Source: JAUSIF01 sp036556265
GTDB taxonomy: Bacteria; Pseudomonadota; Alphaproteobacteria; Rhizobiales; Xanthobacteraceae
Length of the DNA stretch: 7,805 nt
Assembly: GCA_036556265.1 (NCBI GenBank)
Contig: DATBJU010000152.1
Location: 1-7,805, forward strand
Direction: 5' to 3'
The stretch's first letter is position 1. The number at the start of each line of letters is the position of its first letter. The position numbers and the translations under genes were made by a program. Below the pieces are notes generated by a model. It searched no databases. It was not told where the DNA came from and saw only the letters and a list, made by a program, of their open reading frames with translations. Positions 1 through 5,721 of the stretch are shown piece after piece.

Positions 1-17
1 CGGGACACGAGAAACCC

Positions 18-746
18 TCACACCCTCTCCACCGCCGCAAGCTGCGCATCGAGATCGATCTCCGCGGTCGACAGCACCTCGACGCTCGTGTCCTCCGTGA
101 ACGCGTGGACACCAGCGGCGCGTTTCTCGCGGATCGTCCGATCGCGCTCGTGCAGCAGCCACGCGATCTGCGGTTGGTACAGCCGCAGCATCGCCGAGAG
201 CCAGCGGCTCGTCAGCGCGTACCGGCGGTCGGATCGAATCCGGAAGTGGTCGATCAGGGGAAGCACGGCGGCGGCCTCGTGCATCGACTCACCCGTGACC
301 CAGCGGTTGGTCGCGAACAGCCGCTTCGGCACGCCGCTCGCATCGATGGAAATCGCCGCGAGGTGAACGGTTGCAACGCTTTCCGGCTCCGGCTTGGGCG
401 GCAGCGCGATCGGTCTCGCGCTTCTCAAGAGGTTCGCCGCGAGACTGAAGCAGTGGAAGTGGCCGTGCTCCTCCCACGGTCGGGCCTCCGACGGGTCGTG
501 TGCGTGATAAAACCACCGGCCGCCGTTTCTCGCGTCTCCGACCGGATCGGGCGGGTAATACGCCCAGCGGGTGAACGTTTCATCGCTCGCGGCGAGAATT
601 TCCTTCACCGGATGGCTGTTCGAGCGGGCACACTCCTCGAGCACCTCGAACAGCTCGCGCGCCGCCGCGCGCATGGCCACGAGCCGCCGGCGCGGCAGCA
701 ACGACAGATCGTCGAACGGGGGGCCGATGGTTGTTCGCGCCAGCAC
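18..746 (-). CDS. Conserved hypothetical protein, DUF6969-like
   Basis: This encodes 242 aa with no recognisable catalytic motif and no signal peptide or membrane segment, so it is probably cytoplasmic. The protein resembles the family I remember as DUF6969. Its shared blocks are an aromatic-proline stretch (WAYYPP, about 61-66), a histidine-rich part with YHAHDP (about 80-85) and HGHFHCF (about 94-100), a central RLFATNRWVTGES block (about 142-154), and a C-terminal DAQLAAVE. The conserved His residues could bind a metal, but that is a guess. The start is GTG at 746-744. Only a weak GAG lies upstream (755-753), and the ATG for Met25 is a less likely alternative because it would remove an N-terminal stretch rich in hydrophobic and basic residues. 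The gene begins 14 nt after the stop of the exported protein gene upstream, so the two are probably co-transcribed. The molecular function is unknown. The family assignment is from memory and fairly confident. Confidence 0.75.
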   Translation of the reverse strand: MLARTTIGPPFDDLSLLPRRRLVAMRAAARELFEVLEECARSNSHPVKEILAASDETFTRWAYYPPDPVGDARNGGRWFYHAHDPSEARPWEEHGHFHCFSLAANLLRSARPIALPPKPEPESVATVHLAAISIDASGVPKRLFATNRWVTGESMHEAAAVLPLIDHFRIRSDRRYALTSRWLSAMLRLYQPQIAWLLHERDRTIREKRAAGVHAFTEDTSVEVLSTAEIDLDAQLAAVERV

Positions 747-760
747 CGTCTGCTCGAATT

Positions 761-1144
761 CTATTTCAGGAACTGGTCTTGGTCCTTCGGCGTGCCAGTG
801 GTCTTCTTGATCGAGCCTTTGGGCGCGTTAGCGCTCTCGCTCGCGGGCCCCACGTTCTTCTGTTGCGGCTGTCCCCACGACCAGCTCGAAGGCGGATCGC
901 CGCCGGTCGCATTCTTGCCGCCGGTGCGATAGCCGCCGCACGGCTGCGCCGAGAGTGGACCCGCGCCAGGGGTGAGGGAGTTGGGTCCGACAATTGACGG
1001 CTGCGCGGAGACGCCGCCTTTCAGGATGGGCATTTGCGCACCGGCGTTTTCCGTCGCCGGCACCGCCGCCGACAATCCTCCCGCAACGACCATGAGCGCG
1101 ACGGCGCTCTTCCGGTTTTTCGCACAAGATTTTCGGGGAGACAT
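761..1144 (-). CDS. Small exported protein of unknown function (127 aa)
   Basis: I do not recognise this family. The N-terminus is a clear Sec signal peptide: a basic n-region (MSPRKSCAKNRKS), a hydrophobic core (AVALMVVAGGLSAAV) and a probable cleavage site near AGA-Q around residues 36-37. The mature part is about 90 aa, low in complexity and rich in Gly, Pro, Ser, Gln and Lys. It has a single Cys in QPCGGYRTGG and a lysine-rich C-terminus ending FLK. It looks flexible or disordered, and no enzyme motif is visible. The frame opens as far as 1222, but the ATG at 1144-1142 is the better start because it has a perfect AAAGGAGG six bases upstream and puts the signal peptide at the N-terminus. 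The gene sits 150 nt after the regulator gene and 14 nt before the DUF6969-like gene. I am fairly sure it is a real gene because of the ribosome binding site and signal peptide together; the function is open. Confidence 0.75.
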   Translation of the reverse strand: MSPRKSCAKNRKSAVALMVVAGGLSAAVPATENAGAQMPILKGGVSAQPSIVGPNSLTPGAGPLSAQPCGGYRTGGKNATGGDPPSSWSWGQPQQKNVGPASESANAPKGSIKKTTGTPKDQDQFLK

Positions 1145-1294
1145 GACGTTCCTCCTTTCTACCGCGGCAGCGCAGAACCGAACCGTCGGCCCGCCCGCGC
1201 GGACATGCTGCGTTCGTGGCACGCTCGCTGTCAGCGAGGCGTCAGGCGAGCGTCAAAAGCCGCGAATTTGCAGGAGCGCGAGGCCGTTGGCGGG
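1145..1294. other. Intergenic gap with overlapping inverted repeats
   Basis: This 150-nt gap lies between the regulator gene (ending 1295) and the exported protein gene (starting 1144). It contains ACGCTCGC (1221-1228) and its reverse complement GCGAGCGT (1246-1253), an 8-bp stem with a 17-nt loop. Inside it is a competing smaller hairpin, CTCGC (1224-1228) with GCGAG (1234-1238) around TGTCA. The two structures share an arm and cannot form together. No T-run follows the stem on the minus strand, so it is not a textbook intrinsic terminator, though it could attenuate or protect the end of the regulator mRNA. I found no convincing -35/-10 pair for the downstream gene here. Confidence 0.35.
1151..1158 (-). 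promoter_or_regulatory. Strong Shine-Dalgarno sequence
   Basis: Read on the minus strand this is AAAGGAGG, an essentially full match to the 16S rRNA 3' end, six bases before the ATG at 1144. It is the strongest ribosome binding site in the window. It fixes the start of the 127-aa exported protein over the upstream in-frame start at 1222, and it suggests efficient translation. Confidence 0.85.
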
Positions 1295-3535
1295 TTAGTG
1301 CGATGCCGCGAATGCGAGTGCGAGGCCTTCGAGCAAGCGACGCCGGTAGACTTCGTCCCGCTCGAGGTTTTGTTTCACCGATCGCTGCATGCGATCAAAG
1401 CGTGCCGCCGGCATGATCCGCCTGAACTCGGCGAAGTGCTTCGCGGAATTCGCATGGTCGCCGCCAAGCGCGTAGGCCGATGCCAACCAGCCGTGCGCGA
1501 GCGGGTTGTCCTTCGGCATCCGCATCAGCGCGCGCTGCAGCCATTCAAGCGCCGCTTCGTTGTTTCCGAGTTCAAGCTCGGTCTCGCCGACAAACAGGTA
1601 CCAAAAGCCGAGGCTGGGGTCCTTGGGGCTGAGTCGCATGGCGTAGCGCAGATGCGGCATTGCCTCGCCGGCGCGTCCGATCCGGGTGAGACTGATGCCC
1701 AGGTTGGCGTATGCGAATGGCATGCTCGGGTTGAGTTCGATCGACCGTGCGTACGATTGCAGAGCGGACTCATATTTTTCGCGCGTCTGAGCCAGCAGGC
1801 CAAGCTGGTAGTATGCACCGGAGTGGTCAGGATCCTTTTGCAGCGCGCGCTTGAGCAGCGCCTCCGCGCGCTGCATGTGCTGCGGCGGATCGGTCACAAG
1901 ACCGCTGGTGACGAGCTCGAGCGACGTCGCCGCCAGCCCGACCATGCCGGGCACCAATTCGGGATCGCGGGCGAGCGCCTCCTCGTACAGCGCCAGCGCC
2001 TCGGTCAAATTTTCCAGGGTCCGGCCGCGATATCGCGCCGCCTGACCTTTTGCGATGAGCGCCGCCACCGCAGGTTCGACTGGCCGGCGGCTCTCCGCCT
2101 GCGTAATTTGAATCTGGAGGTTGCGCGCGAGGCCTCGCGCGATCTCGTCCTGGAGATTCGCGATGGCGGCCGACTCCCATTCGAAATGGTCGCCCCAGAC
2201 CTGCAGCCGGCTCGGCGTATCGACGAGCTGCACATTGACCAGGAACTTGGTGCCGTTGCCGCGTACCGTGCCTTCGACAGCGTAGCGAACGCCGAGTTCG
2301 GCGCCGGCGCCGGCGACGTCCACGGGCCGGCCGCGATAGAGCCAGGCGGTCTGGCGTGAGATCACGCGCATCTCGCGGAAGCGGGACAATCGATTGATCA
2401 GATCGTCGCTGATCTCGTCCGCGGCGGCCTGGTCGGCGCTGTCGAGGCCGGCCATCGCGGTGAATGGCAGAACAACGAGCGGAATGATCGCCTTCGCTTG
2501 GAGCGCGGGCATATCTACCGCTGTCGGCGCCGACAGCCGAGGTGCCTGCCACGCGCCGTCATCTTGCGCGGCCGCCGCGGGCGGCTGAGCCTGCTGCACG
2601 ACCTGCGCGGGCTCTATGCGAAAGACGATCGTGAAGAGAGCGCCCACCGCGATCAGGCCGAAAGCGGTGGCGGCGAGGCCGGCGTACCTGGGCCAGCGGC
2701 GGCCTACGGTCTTCCGCTCTGAATCCGAAGACGGGGCGGCCACCGCCAACCGACCTTCTGCTTCCCGCCGTTCACGAGCAACGTCGATGGGTGCAAACTC
2801 GGCGCGCCTGATCTCCTCGATCAGGGCCAGGGTAGCCGGCTCCGGTTCCGTTCCGAGCTCGTCCTCCAGTCGCACAGTGAATTTCTTCGCCTGCGCAAGC
2901 GCCGCGTCGCGCCCGCGGTAGCGCGCGCAGATTCGGAGCGCGGTCCGCTGCCAGTCTTCGCGCAATGGATCGAGCGCAAGCAGACCCTCGGCCGCCGCCA
3001 ATGCGTCCGCGCCGCGACCGAGTTTCTCCGCCTCGGCGGTCGCGCGCTCGAAGAGCGTTGCGGCAGCAGTCTCGAGCCGGCCGCGCTGCGTCTGCACCCA
3101 TTCGTCAAGCGCCTCGTTGCCGACTTCGAGATCCGCGAGGAACGGACCGGAATAAAGCGATGCAGCACATTGAACATCTGTCGGCGAAGGTGAATTGGCT
3201 AGTGAAAGCACTTCGAGTGCGTCCACAGTTACCGACGGCGACAGCGAAATCCGGTCCGAGTCGATCGCGACGAGGTTCGGCAACGCGGCCAAATCTTGCC
3301 GCAGCGAAACCAGACATTGCCGCAGGCTGTGACGCGCCTGTGCGTCGGCATGATCGCCCCACAGCAACGCTGCCAACTGTCCGCGCGTCGCGGTGCGGTC
3401 CGGCTGCATGGCCAGATAGGCGATCAACGCCCACGCCTTCCGTGACGAAAGGCGCACGGTCTGCGGCGGCGTATCGCCCGTCGAAAGCGAACACCGCCCA
3501 AGCAGTGTGATCGAGGCGCTATCGGGTCTTCCCAT
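1295..3535 (-). CDS. SARP/BTAD-type transcriptional regulator with membrane segment, TolB-N-like domain and TPRs
   Basis: This 746-aa multidomain protein is probably a membrane-anchored transcription factor. Residues about 8-100 form an OmpR/SARP-type winged helix (SSRKAWALIAYLAM, then RGQLAALLWGD and ARHSLRQCLVSLRQDL). Residues about 105-245 are a bacterial transcriptional activation (BTAD) domain, including YSGPFLADLEV, DEWVQTQRGRL and LEDELGTEPEPAT. A basic stretch (RKTVGRRWPR) precedes one hydrophobic helix at about 283-306, which puts the DNA-binding part in the cytoplasm. Beyond it is an Ala/Gln/Pro linker, then a TolB N-terminal-like domain (COG5616 type) at about 350-455 with VLPFTAM, DEISDDLINRLSRF, LGVRYAVEGTV and LQVWGDHFEWE. 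Several TPRs follow at about 495-710. This layout is known among Hyphomicrobiales regulators, but the signal and targets are not. The ATG at 3535 gives the expected SARP N-terminus; its ribosome binding site is weak. The gene lies 50 nt after the histidine phosphatase gene, so it may be in that operon; a TAAAAT (3565-3560) in the gap has no clear -35 partner. Confidence 0.88.
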   Translation of the reverse strand: MGRPDSASITLLGRCSLSTGDTPPQTVRLSSRKAWALIAYLAMQPDRTATRGQLAALLWGDHADAQARHSLRQCLVSLRQDLAALPNLVAIDSDRISLSPSVTVDALEVLSLANSPSPTDVQCAASLYSGPFLADLEVGNEALDEWVQTQRGRLETAAATLFERATAEAEKLGRGADALAAAEGLLALDPLREDWQRTALRICARYRGRDAALAQAKKFTVRLEDELGTEPEPATLALIEEIRRAEFAPIDVARERREAEGRLAVAAPSSDSERKTVGRRWPRYAGLAATAFGLIAVGALFTIVFRIEPAQVVQQAQPPAAAAQDDGAWQAPRLSAPTAVDMPALQAKAIIPLVVLPFTAMAGLDSADQAAADEISDDLINRLSRFREMRVISRQTAWLYRGRPVDVAGAGAELGVRYAVEGTVRGNGTKFLVNVQLVDTPSRLQVWGDHFEWESAAIANLQDEIARGLARNLQIQITQAESRRPVEPAVAALIAKGQAARYRGRTLENLTEALALYEEALARDPELVPGMVGLAATSLELVTSGLVTDPPQHMQRAEALLKRALQKDPDHSGAYYQLGLLAQTREKYESALQSYARSIELNPSMPFAYANLGISLTRIGRAGEAMPHLRYAMRLSPKDPSLGFWYLFVGETELELGNNEAALEWLQRALMRMPKDNPLAHGWLASAYALGGDHANSAKHFAEFRRIMPAARFDRMQRSVKQNLERDEVYRRRLLEGLALAFAASH

Positions 3536-3585
3536 GGCGGTCAGATCCGGCGAAGGACGATTTTACCGACGGTTGCAACAGTCCG

Positions 3586-4218
3586 CTACCGGGCCTGACC
3601 CCCGGCGGGCGCTGGATTCCAAGGCCGCCAGTTGATTGCCGCCACATGCCAACCGGCATCGGCCCGATCGATCCGTGTGATCGAGCAATTGTCGATCACG
3701 CCCCCGGCGAGCGCACTCTCCGGGTCGAGGCCCATCGCATGACCGAGCGCGGCGCGGATCGTGCCGCCGTGCGACACCGCGACGATGTCGCGCCCCGCAT
3801 ACTCGCGGGAAAGCGCCTCGACCGCGCCGGCGACGCGCTCGAACAGCTCGTGGAAGCTTTCGCCGTTTGGAGCCCGCTCGATCGCGGGACCGAACCAGTG
3901 CGGGTGGGGATTGGCGCGGTTTGCCAAGAACTCGGCGCGATCGAGCCCCTGCCAGTCGCCGAGGTTCTGCTCGGCGAGCGCAGGGATCGCATGAAGCTCG
4001 TCGAGCGAAAGCCGCATCGCGGACAAGATTGCCGCTGCCGTCTGTTTCGTGCGTGCGAGATTGCTCGTGAGCCACACCGCATCGCGCGGCAACGCGCGCG
4101 CGACCGCCGTAAACACGGCTTCATCAGAGCAATCGCAGTCGACGTCGCGCTGCCCGTAGATGCGCCCACCATCGGGGACCGGCGCGTGTCGAACCCACCA
4201 CCATCGCGTTGCCTGCAT
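3586..4218 (-). CDS. Histidine phosphatase family protein (phosphoglycerate mutase-like)
   Basis: This 210-aa protein has the full layout of the two-His phosphatase clan. The phosphorylated histidine is His11 in VRHAPV; this RHA form is a common variant of RHG. Arg56 in SNLARTKQTA supplies the second phosphate-pocket arginine. Glu83 in AEQNLGDWQG is the likely proton donor, and His150 in VSHGGTIR is the second catalytic histidine. The length is usual for small members such as alpha-ribazole phosphatase (CobC) and GpmB-like enzymes. No cobalamin genes are nearby and the substrate cannot be read from the sequence, so I give no gene symbol. There is no signal peptide, so it should act in the cytoplasm. 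Its ATG directly follows the TAG of the upstream membrane protein gene, which implies translational coupling. The assignment to the clan is firm; the substrate is unknown. Confidence 0.9.
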   Translation of the reverse strand: MQATRWWWVRHAPVPDGGRIYGQRDVDCDCSDEAVFTAVARALPRDAVWLTSNLARTKQTAAAILSAMRLSLDELHAIPALAEQNLGDWQGLDRAEFLANRANPHPHWFGPAIERAPNGESFHELFERVAGAVEALSREYAGRDIVAVSHGGTIRAALGHAMGLDPESALAGGVIDNCSITRIDRADAGWHVAAINWRPWNPAPAGGQAR

Positions 4219-4491
4219 CTAGGACTGCTTCCCGCGCCGCGACCAGTACCAGGCGGCGGCGGCCGGAATACCAAAGATCGGAATGAAAGCGCCGATCTCG
4301 TTGATCAGCGGAATGCCGTAATTGGCCCAGCCGTTGTAGCCGTTCAAGAGCGCCACAACGAGCCAGACGCCGGTGAACAGACCGGCGGGGTCGAGCGTCT
4401 GGCCGCCGCGCATACGGCTCAACAATCGGGCGGCCAAGACAAAGACCGCGAGCAGAACGAGACCCGCCGCAACCAGGATGAGTATGACCAT
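4219..4491 (-). CDS. Small inner-membrane protein of unknown function (90 aa)
   Basis: This protein is mostly hydrophobic. One segment spans about 2-24 (rich in Leu, Val and Ala), followed by a basic loop (RLLSRMRGG). A second lies at about 37-50 (AGLFTGVWLVVALLN), then a polar stretch with NGYNGWANYG, and a third at about 62-83, ending WYWSRRGKQS. Three membrane passes are likely, with basic residues after the first and third. I do not recognise a named family. Its stop codon abuts the ATG of the histidine phosphatase, so it is probably the first gene of that transcription unit and may serve a linked role, but nothing in the sequence says which. The start at 4491 is an ATG with a modest GGGACGG just upstream. 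A gene this hydrophobic and tightly coupled is very likely real. Confidence 0.75.
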   Translation of the reverse strand: MVILILVAAGLVLLAVFVLAARLLSRMRGGQTLDPAGLFTGVWLVVALLNGYNGWANYGIPLINEIGAFIPIFGIPAAAAWYWSRRGKQS

Positions 4492-4512
4492 TGCCGTCCC
4501 CGATCCGTCCCG

Positions 4513-4541
4513 CGATTATCTCACTCGGCGCTCGCGTTCAA
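4513..4541 (-). promoter_or_regulatory. Candidate promoter for the membrane protein / phosphatase genes
   Basis: On the minus strand there is TTGAAC (4541-4536) followed by an A/T-rich GATAATCG. The spacing to TAATCG is 17 bases and to GATAAT is 15 bases. Either could serve as a -35/-10 pair for the housekeeping sigma factor, giving a leader of only about 10-20 bases before the ATG at 4491. This rests on motif and position only. Confidence 0.3.
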
Positions 4542-4790
4542 TAGAACGAGTTTCCCGGAAAATTTGAATTGCCCTTGCATGATGACTTGGCGCGTTTAGC
4601 CGCGCAGTTTTGAGTCGACTTTGCCTGCGCGGGTTGCGGCCCCATTCGTCACATCTGGCAAAAGAACCGACTGAGACCCCATTCTCACGTGCAGTTGAAT
4701 CCGTCTTTGCAGCCCGAGCGCGATGATGGGTCTCTCGAGCCGCCGCCTCGCAGGTCCCTGTGGACTGGACCGGCACTTCAACGAACGAAC

Positions 4791-4796
4791 GGAGAA
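4791..4796 (+). promoter_or_regulatory. Ribosome binding site for the 61-aa exported peptide
   Basis: GGAGAA lies five bases before the ATG at 4802. It decides for this start over the in-frame GTG at 4760, which would add a polar stretch ahead of the signal peptide. Confidence 0.65.
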
Positions 4797-4801
4797 GCAG
4801 A

Positions 4802-4987
4802 ATGAAGAAGGCTCTTGTCGCCGCGATCATCGTCGTCTTTGCCACGACGCCGGCGCTGGCGCAGTACCGATACCTCAGCCGAACTGTCGTCGTGGCCGAC
4901 GGCAAGATCATCGGTCAGGACCCGGATCCGAACGTCCGCCTCGATCTCAGAAAGAATTCCGACTTCTACGCGGGCTACCAGCCCTGA
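4802..4987 (+). CDS. Small exported peptide of unknown function (61 aa)
   Basis: The N-terminus is a textbook Sec signal peptide: Met-Lys-Lys, a hydrophobic core (ALVAAIIVVFATTP) and the cleavage motif ALA-Q at 20-21. The mature peptide would be about 41 residues. It starts QYRYLSRTVVVADGKIIGQD, continues through DPDPNVRLDLRKNSDFY and ends GYQP. It has no Cys and several Asp, Arg and Tyr. I do not recognise a family. With no lipobox cysteine or second membrane segment, it should be released into the periplasm or medium. It starts at the ATG with GGAGAA upstream and stands alone, with 310 nt before it and 223 nt before coaD. A palindrome 66 nt after its stop might end its transcript. The signal peptide and ribosome binding site make it likely to be real despite its size. 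Confidence 0.7.
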   Translation: MKKALVAAIIVVFATTPALAQYRYLSRTVVVADGKIIGQDPDPNVRLDLRKNSDFYAGYQP

Positions 4988-5052
4988 CCGTTGCGGCGGA
5001 CCTGGCGAGCAAGACCTGGCGCGGCATCTATCAATCAGCCGCGCTGGCCGCT

Positions 5053-5071
5053 CCCCGGATCAAGTCCGGGG
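5053..5071. repeat. Palindromic intergenic repeat
   Basis: CCCCGGA and TCCGGGG form a perfect 7-bp stem around TCAAG. This core (CCGGATCAAGTCCGG) is one I remember as a frequent intergenic palindrome in alphaproteobacterial genomes, so it is probably a dispersed element. It could also help terminate transcription of the 61-aa peptide gene, although no T-run follows. Confidence 0.5.
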
Positions 5072-5172
5072 TCGCCGGCGCAGCAGGGGCGCCCCGCGTC
5101 TTTGTGCCGAGCCGCCACGCAATACCGTTGGCAAACGCGGGAGGATTCCTGATTCCGCTTGATCGGCGGCGG

Positions 5173-5195
5173 GCCGCCGGGCATAGCCGGGCGGC
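5173..5195 (+). other. GC-rich hairpin in the coaD leader
   Basis: GCCGCC (5173-5178) pairs with GGCGGC (5190-5195), and inside it GGC (5180-5182) pairs with GCC (5186-5188) around an ATA loop, with one G-G mismatch. This gives nine base pairs ending six bases before the GGGAG ribosome binding site (5201-5205). The arm GCCGCC could instead pair with GGCGGC at 5165-5170. It may affect translation of coaD, or it may only reflect high GC content. Confidence 0.4.
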
Positions 5196-5210
5196 AAATC
5201 GGGAGTCGCA

Positions 5211-5705
5211 ATGGCCCGCACCGCCCTCTACGCCGGCAGTTTCGACCCGGTCACCAACGGCCATCTGGACGTGCTCAAAGGCGCCTGCCGGCTCGCCGAC
5301 CGCATTGTAATTGCGATCGGCACCCACCCCGGAAAGCAGCCGCTGTTCTCGGTCGAGGAGCGTCTCGCCATGCTGAAGGAGACATGCGAGCCGATCGCGG
5401 CCAAAGAGAGCGTCAAGCTTGAGACCACGACCTTCGCCGACCTCGTGGTCGAGGCGGCGAAGCGCGCCGGTGCGACCCTCCTGATCCGTGGCCTGCGCGA
5501 CGGCGGTGATCTCGATTACGAAATGCAGATGTCGGGGATGAACGGTGCGATAGCGCCCGGAATCCAGACTGTGTTCCTCCCGGCGACGCCGGCGACCCGC
5601 CCGATCACCGCCACTTTGGTGCGCCAGATCGCATCCATGGGCGGTGACGTTTCCGCGTTCGTGCCCGCATCGGTCGCCGTCCGGCTGAAGAAGAAGTTCA
5701 AGTAA
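5211..5705 (+). CDS. coaD: Phosphopantetheine adenylyltransferase
   Basis: CoaD catalyses the fourth step of coenzyme A synthesis, joining 4'-phosphopantetheine and ATP to give dephospho-CoA and pyrophosphate, in the cytoplasm. The 164-aa product matches the family's usual length. Residues 8-18 (AGSFDPVTNGH) carry the nucleotidyltransferase T/HxGH motif, here TNGH at 15-18. SVEERLAML follows at about 47-55. RGLRDGGDLDYEMQM at 93-107 matches the conserved RGLR...EYEMQ block. The C-terminal ATP-binding stretch is RPITATLVRQIA (130-141), where Escherichia coli has the ISSS motif; from memory this form is usual in Bradyrhizobium-like bacteria. The ATG at 5211 has GGGAG five bases upstream. It is followed after 16 nt by the exported cyclophilin gene, so these probably form an operon. 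Confidence 0.97.
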   Translation: MARTALYAGSFDPVTNGHLDVLKGACRLADRIVIAIGTHPGKQPLFSVEERLAMLKETCEPIAAKESVKLETTTFADLVVEAAKRAGATLLIRGLRDGGDLDYEMQMSGMNGAIAPGIQTVFLPATPATRPITATLVRQIASMGGDVSAFVPASVAVRLKKKFK

Positions 5706-5721
5706 CCGCTCGAGGAGACCA

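Larger units (their letters stand above)
4492..4801. other. Divergent intergenic region (310 nt)
   Basis: This region separates the leftward gene block from the rightward one, so it should hold promoters for both. Apart from the candidate minus-strand promoter, I see no convincing coding region; open frames crossing it lack family resemblance or a ribosome binding site. It has an A/T-rich patch around 4551-4570 (TTTCCCGGAAA followed by AATTTGAATT), unusual in this GC-rich window. It also has a widely spaced 7-bp inverted repeat, GAGACCC (4673-4679) with GGGTCTC (4728-4734), that may be chance. No clear plus-strand promoter could be picked. The leader of the 61-aa gene ends in ACGAACGAACGGAGAA. 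Confidence 0.4.
4988..5210. other. Intergenic region upstream of coaD with several palindromes
   Basis: This 223-nt gap shows no gene I can support. It holds three palindromic structures: CCCCGGATCAAGTCCGGGG at 5053-5071, GGGGCGCCCC at 5086-5095, and a GC-rich hairpin at 5173-5195 next to the coaD ribosome binding site. A promoter for coaD is expected here, but I could not identify one with confidence. Confidence 0.5.

Noticed and set aside
105..932. A 275-codon open frame on the plus strand
   Set aside because: It lies opposite the DUF6969-like gene and part of the exported protein gene; its composition is typical of an antisense shadow and it has no signature.
1034..2359. A 441-codon open frame on the plus strand
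   Set aside because: It lies mainly opposite the regulator gene, whose domains are clear on the minus strand. Its translation is Arg/His-rich with no family resemblance, as expected from the opposite strand of a GC-rich gene.
3589..3605. CCGGG/CCCGG hairpin at the phosphatase 3' end as a terminator
   Set aside because: It has only five pairs, lies within the last codons, and is not followed by a T-run.
3646..4599. A 317-codon open frame on the plus strand
   Set aside because: It is opposite the histidine phosphatase, whose catalytic residues are all present on the minus strand, and the small membrane protein.
4673..4734. GAGACCC ... GGGTCTC inverted repeat as an operator
   Set aside because: Seven base pairs with a 48-nt spacer are easily found by chance and nothing else supports a binding site.
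4516..4911. A 131-codon minus-strand frame across the divergent region
   Set aside because: There is no good ribosome binding site or family match, and it overlaps the signal peptide gene on the other strand.
5130..5131. CoaD ITAT (132-135) in place of ISSS as a defect
   Set aside because: I recall the same RPITATLVRQIA stretch in Bradyrhizobium-type CoaD, so it is probably normal lineage variation. The coordinates given here only point to the coaD upstream region; the motif itself is encoded near 5604-5615.
4723..5310. A 195-codon plus-strand frame overlapping the 61-aa gene and coaD
   Set aside because: It runs through palindromic intergenic DNA and into coaD in another frame; its composition is not protein-like.
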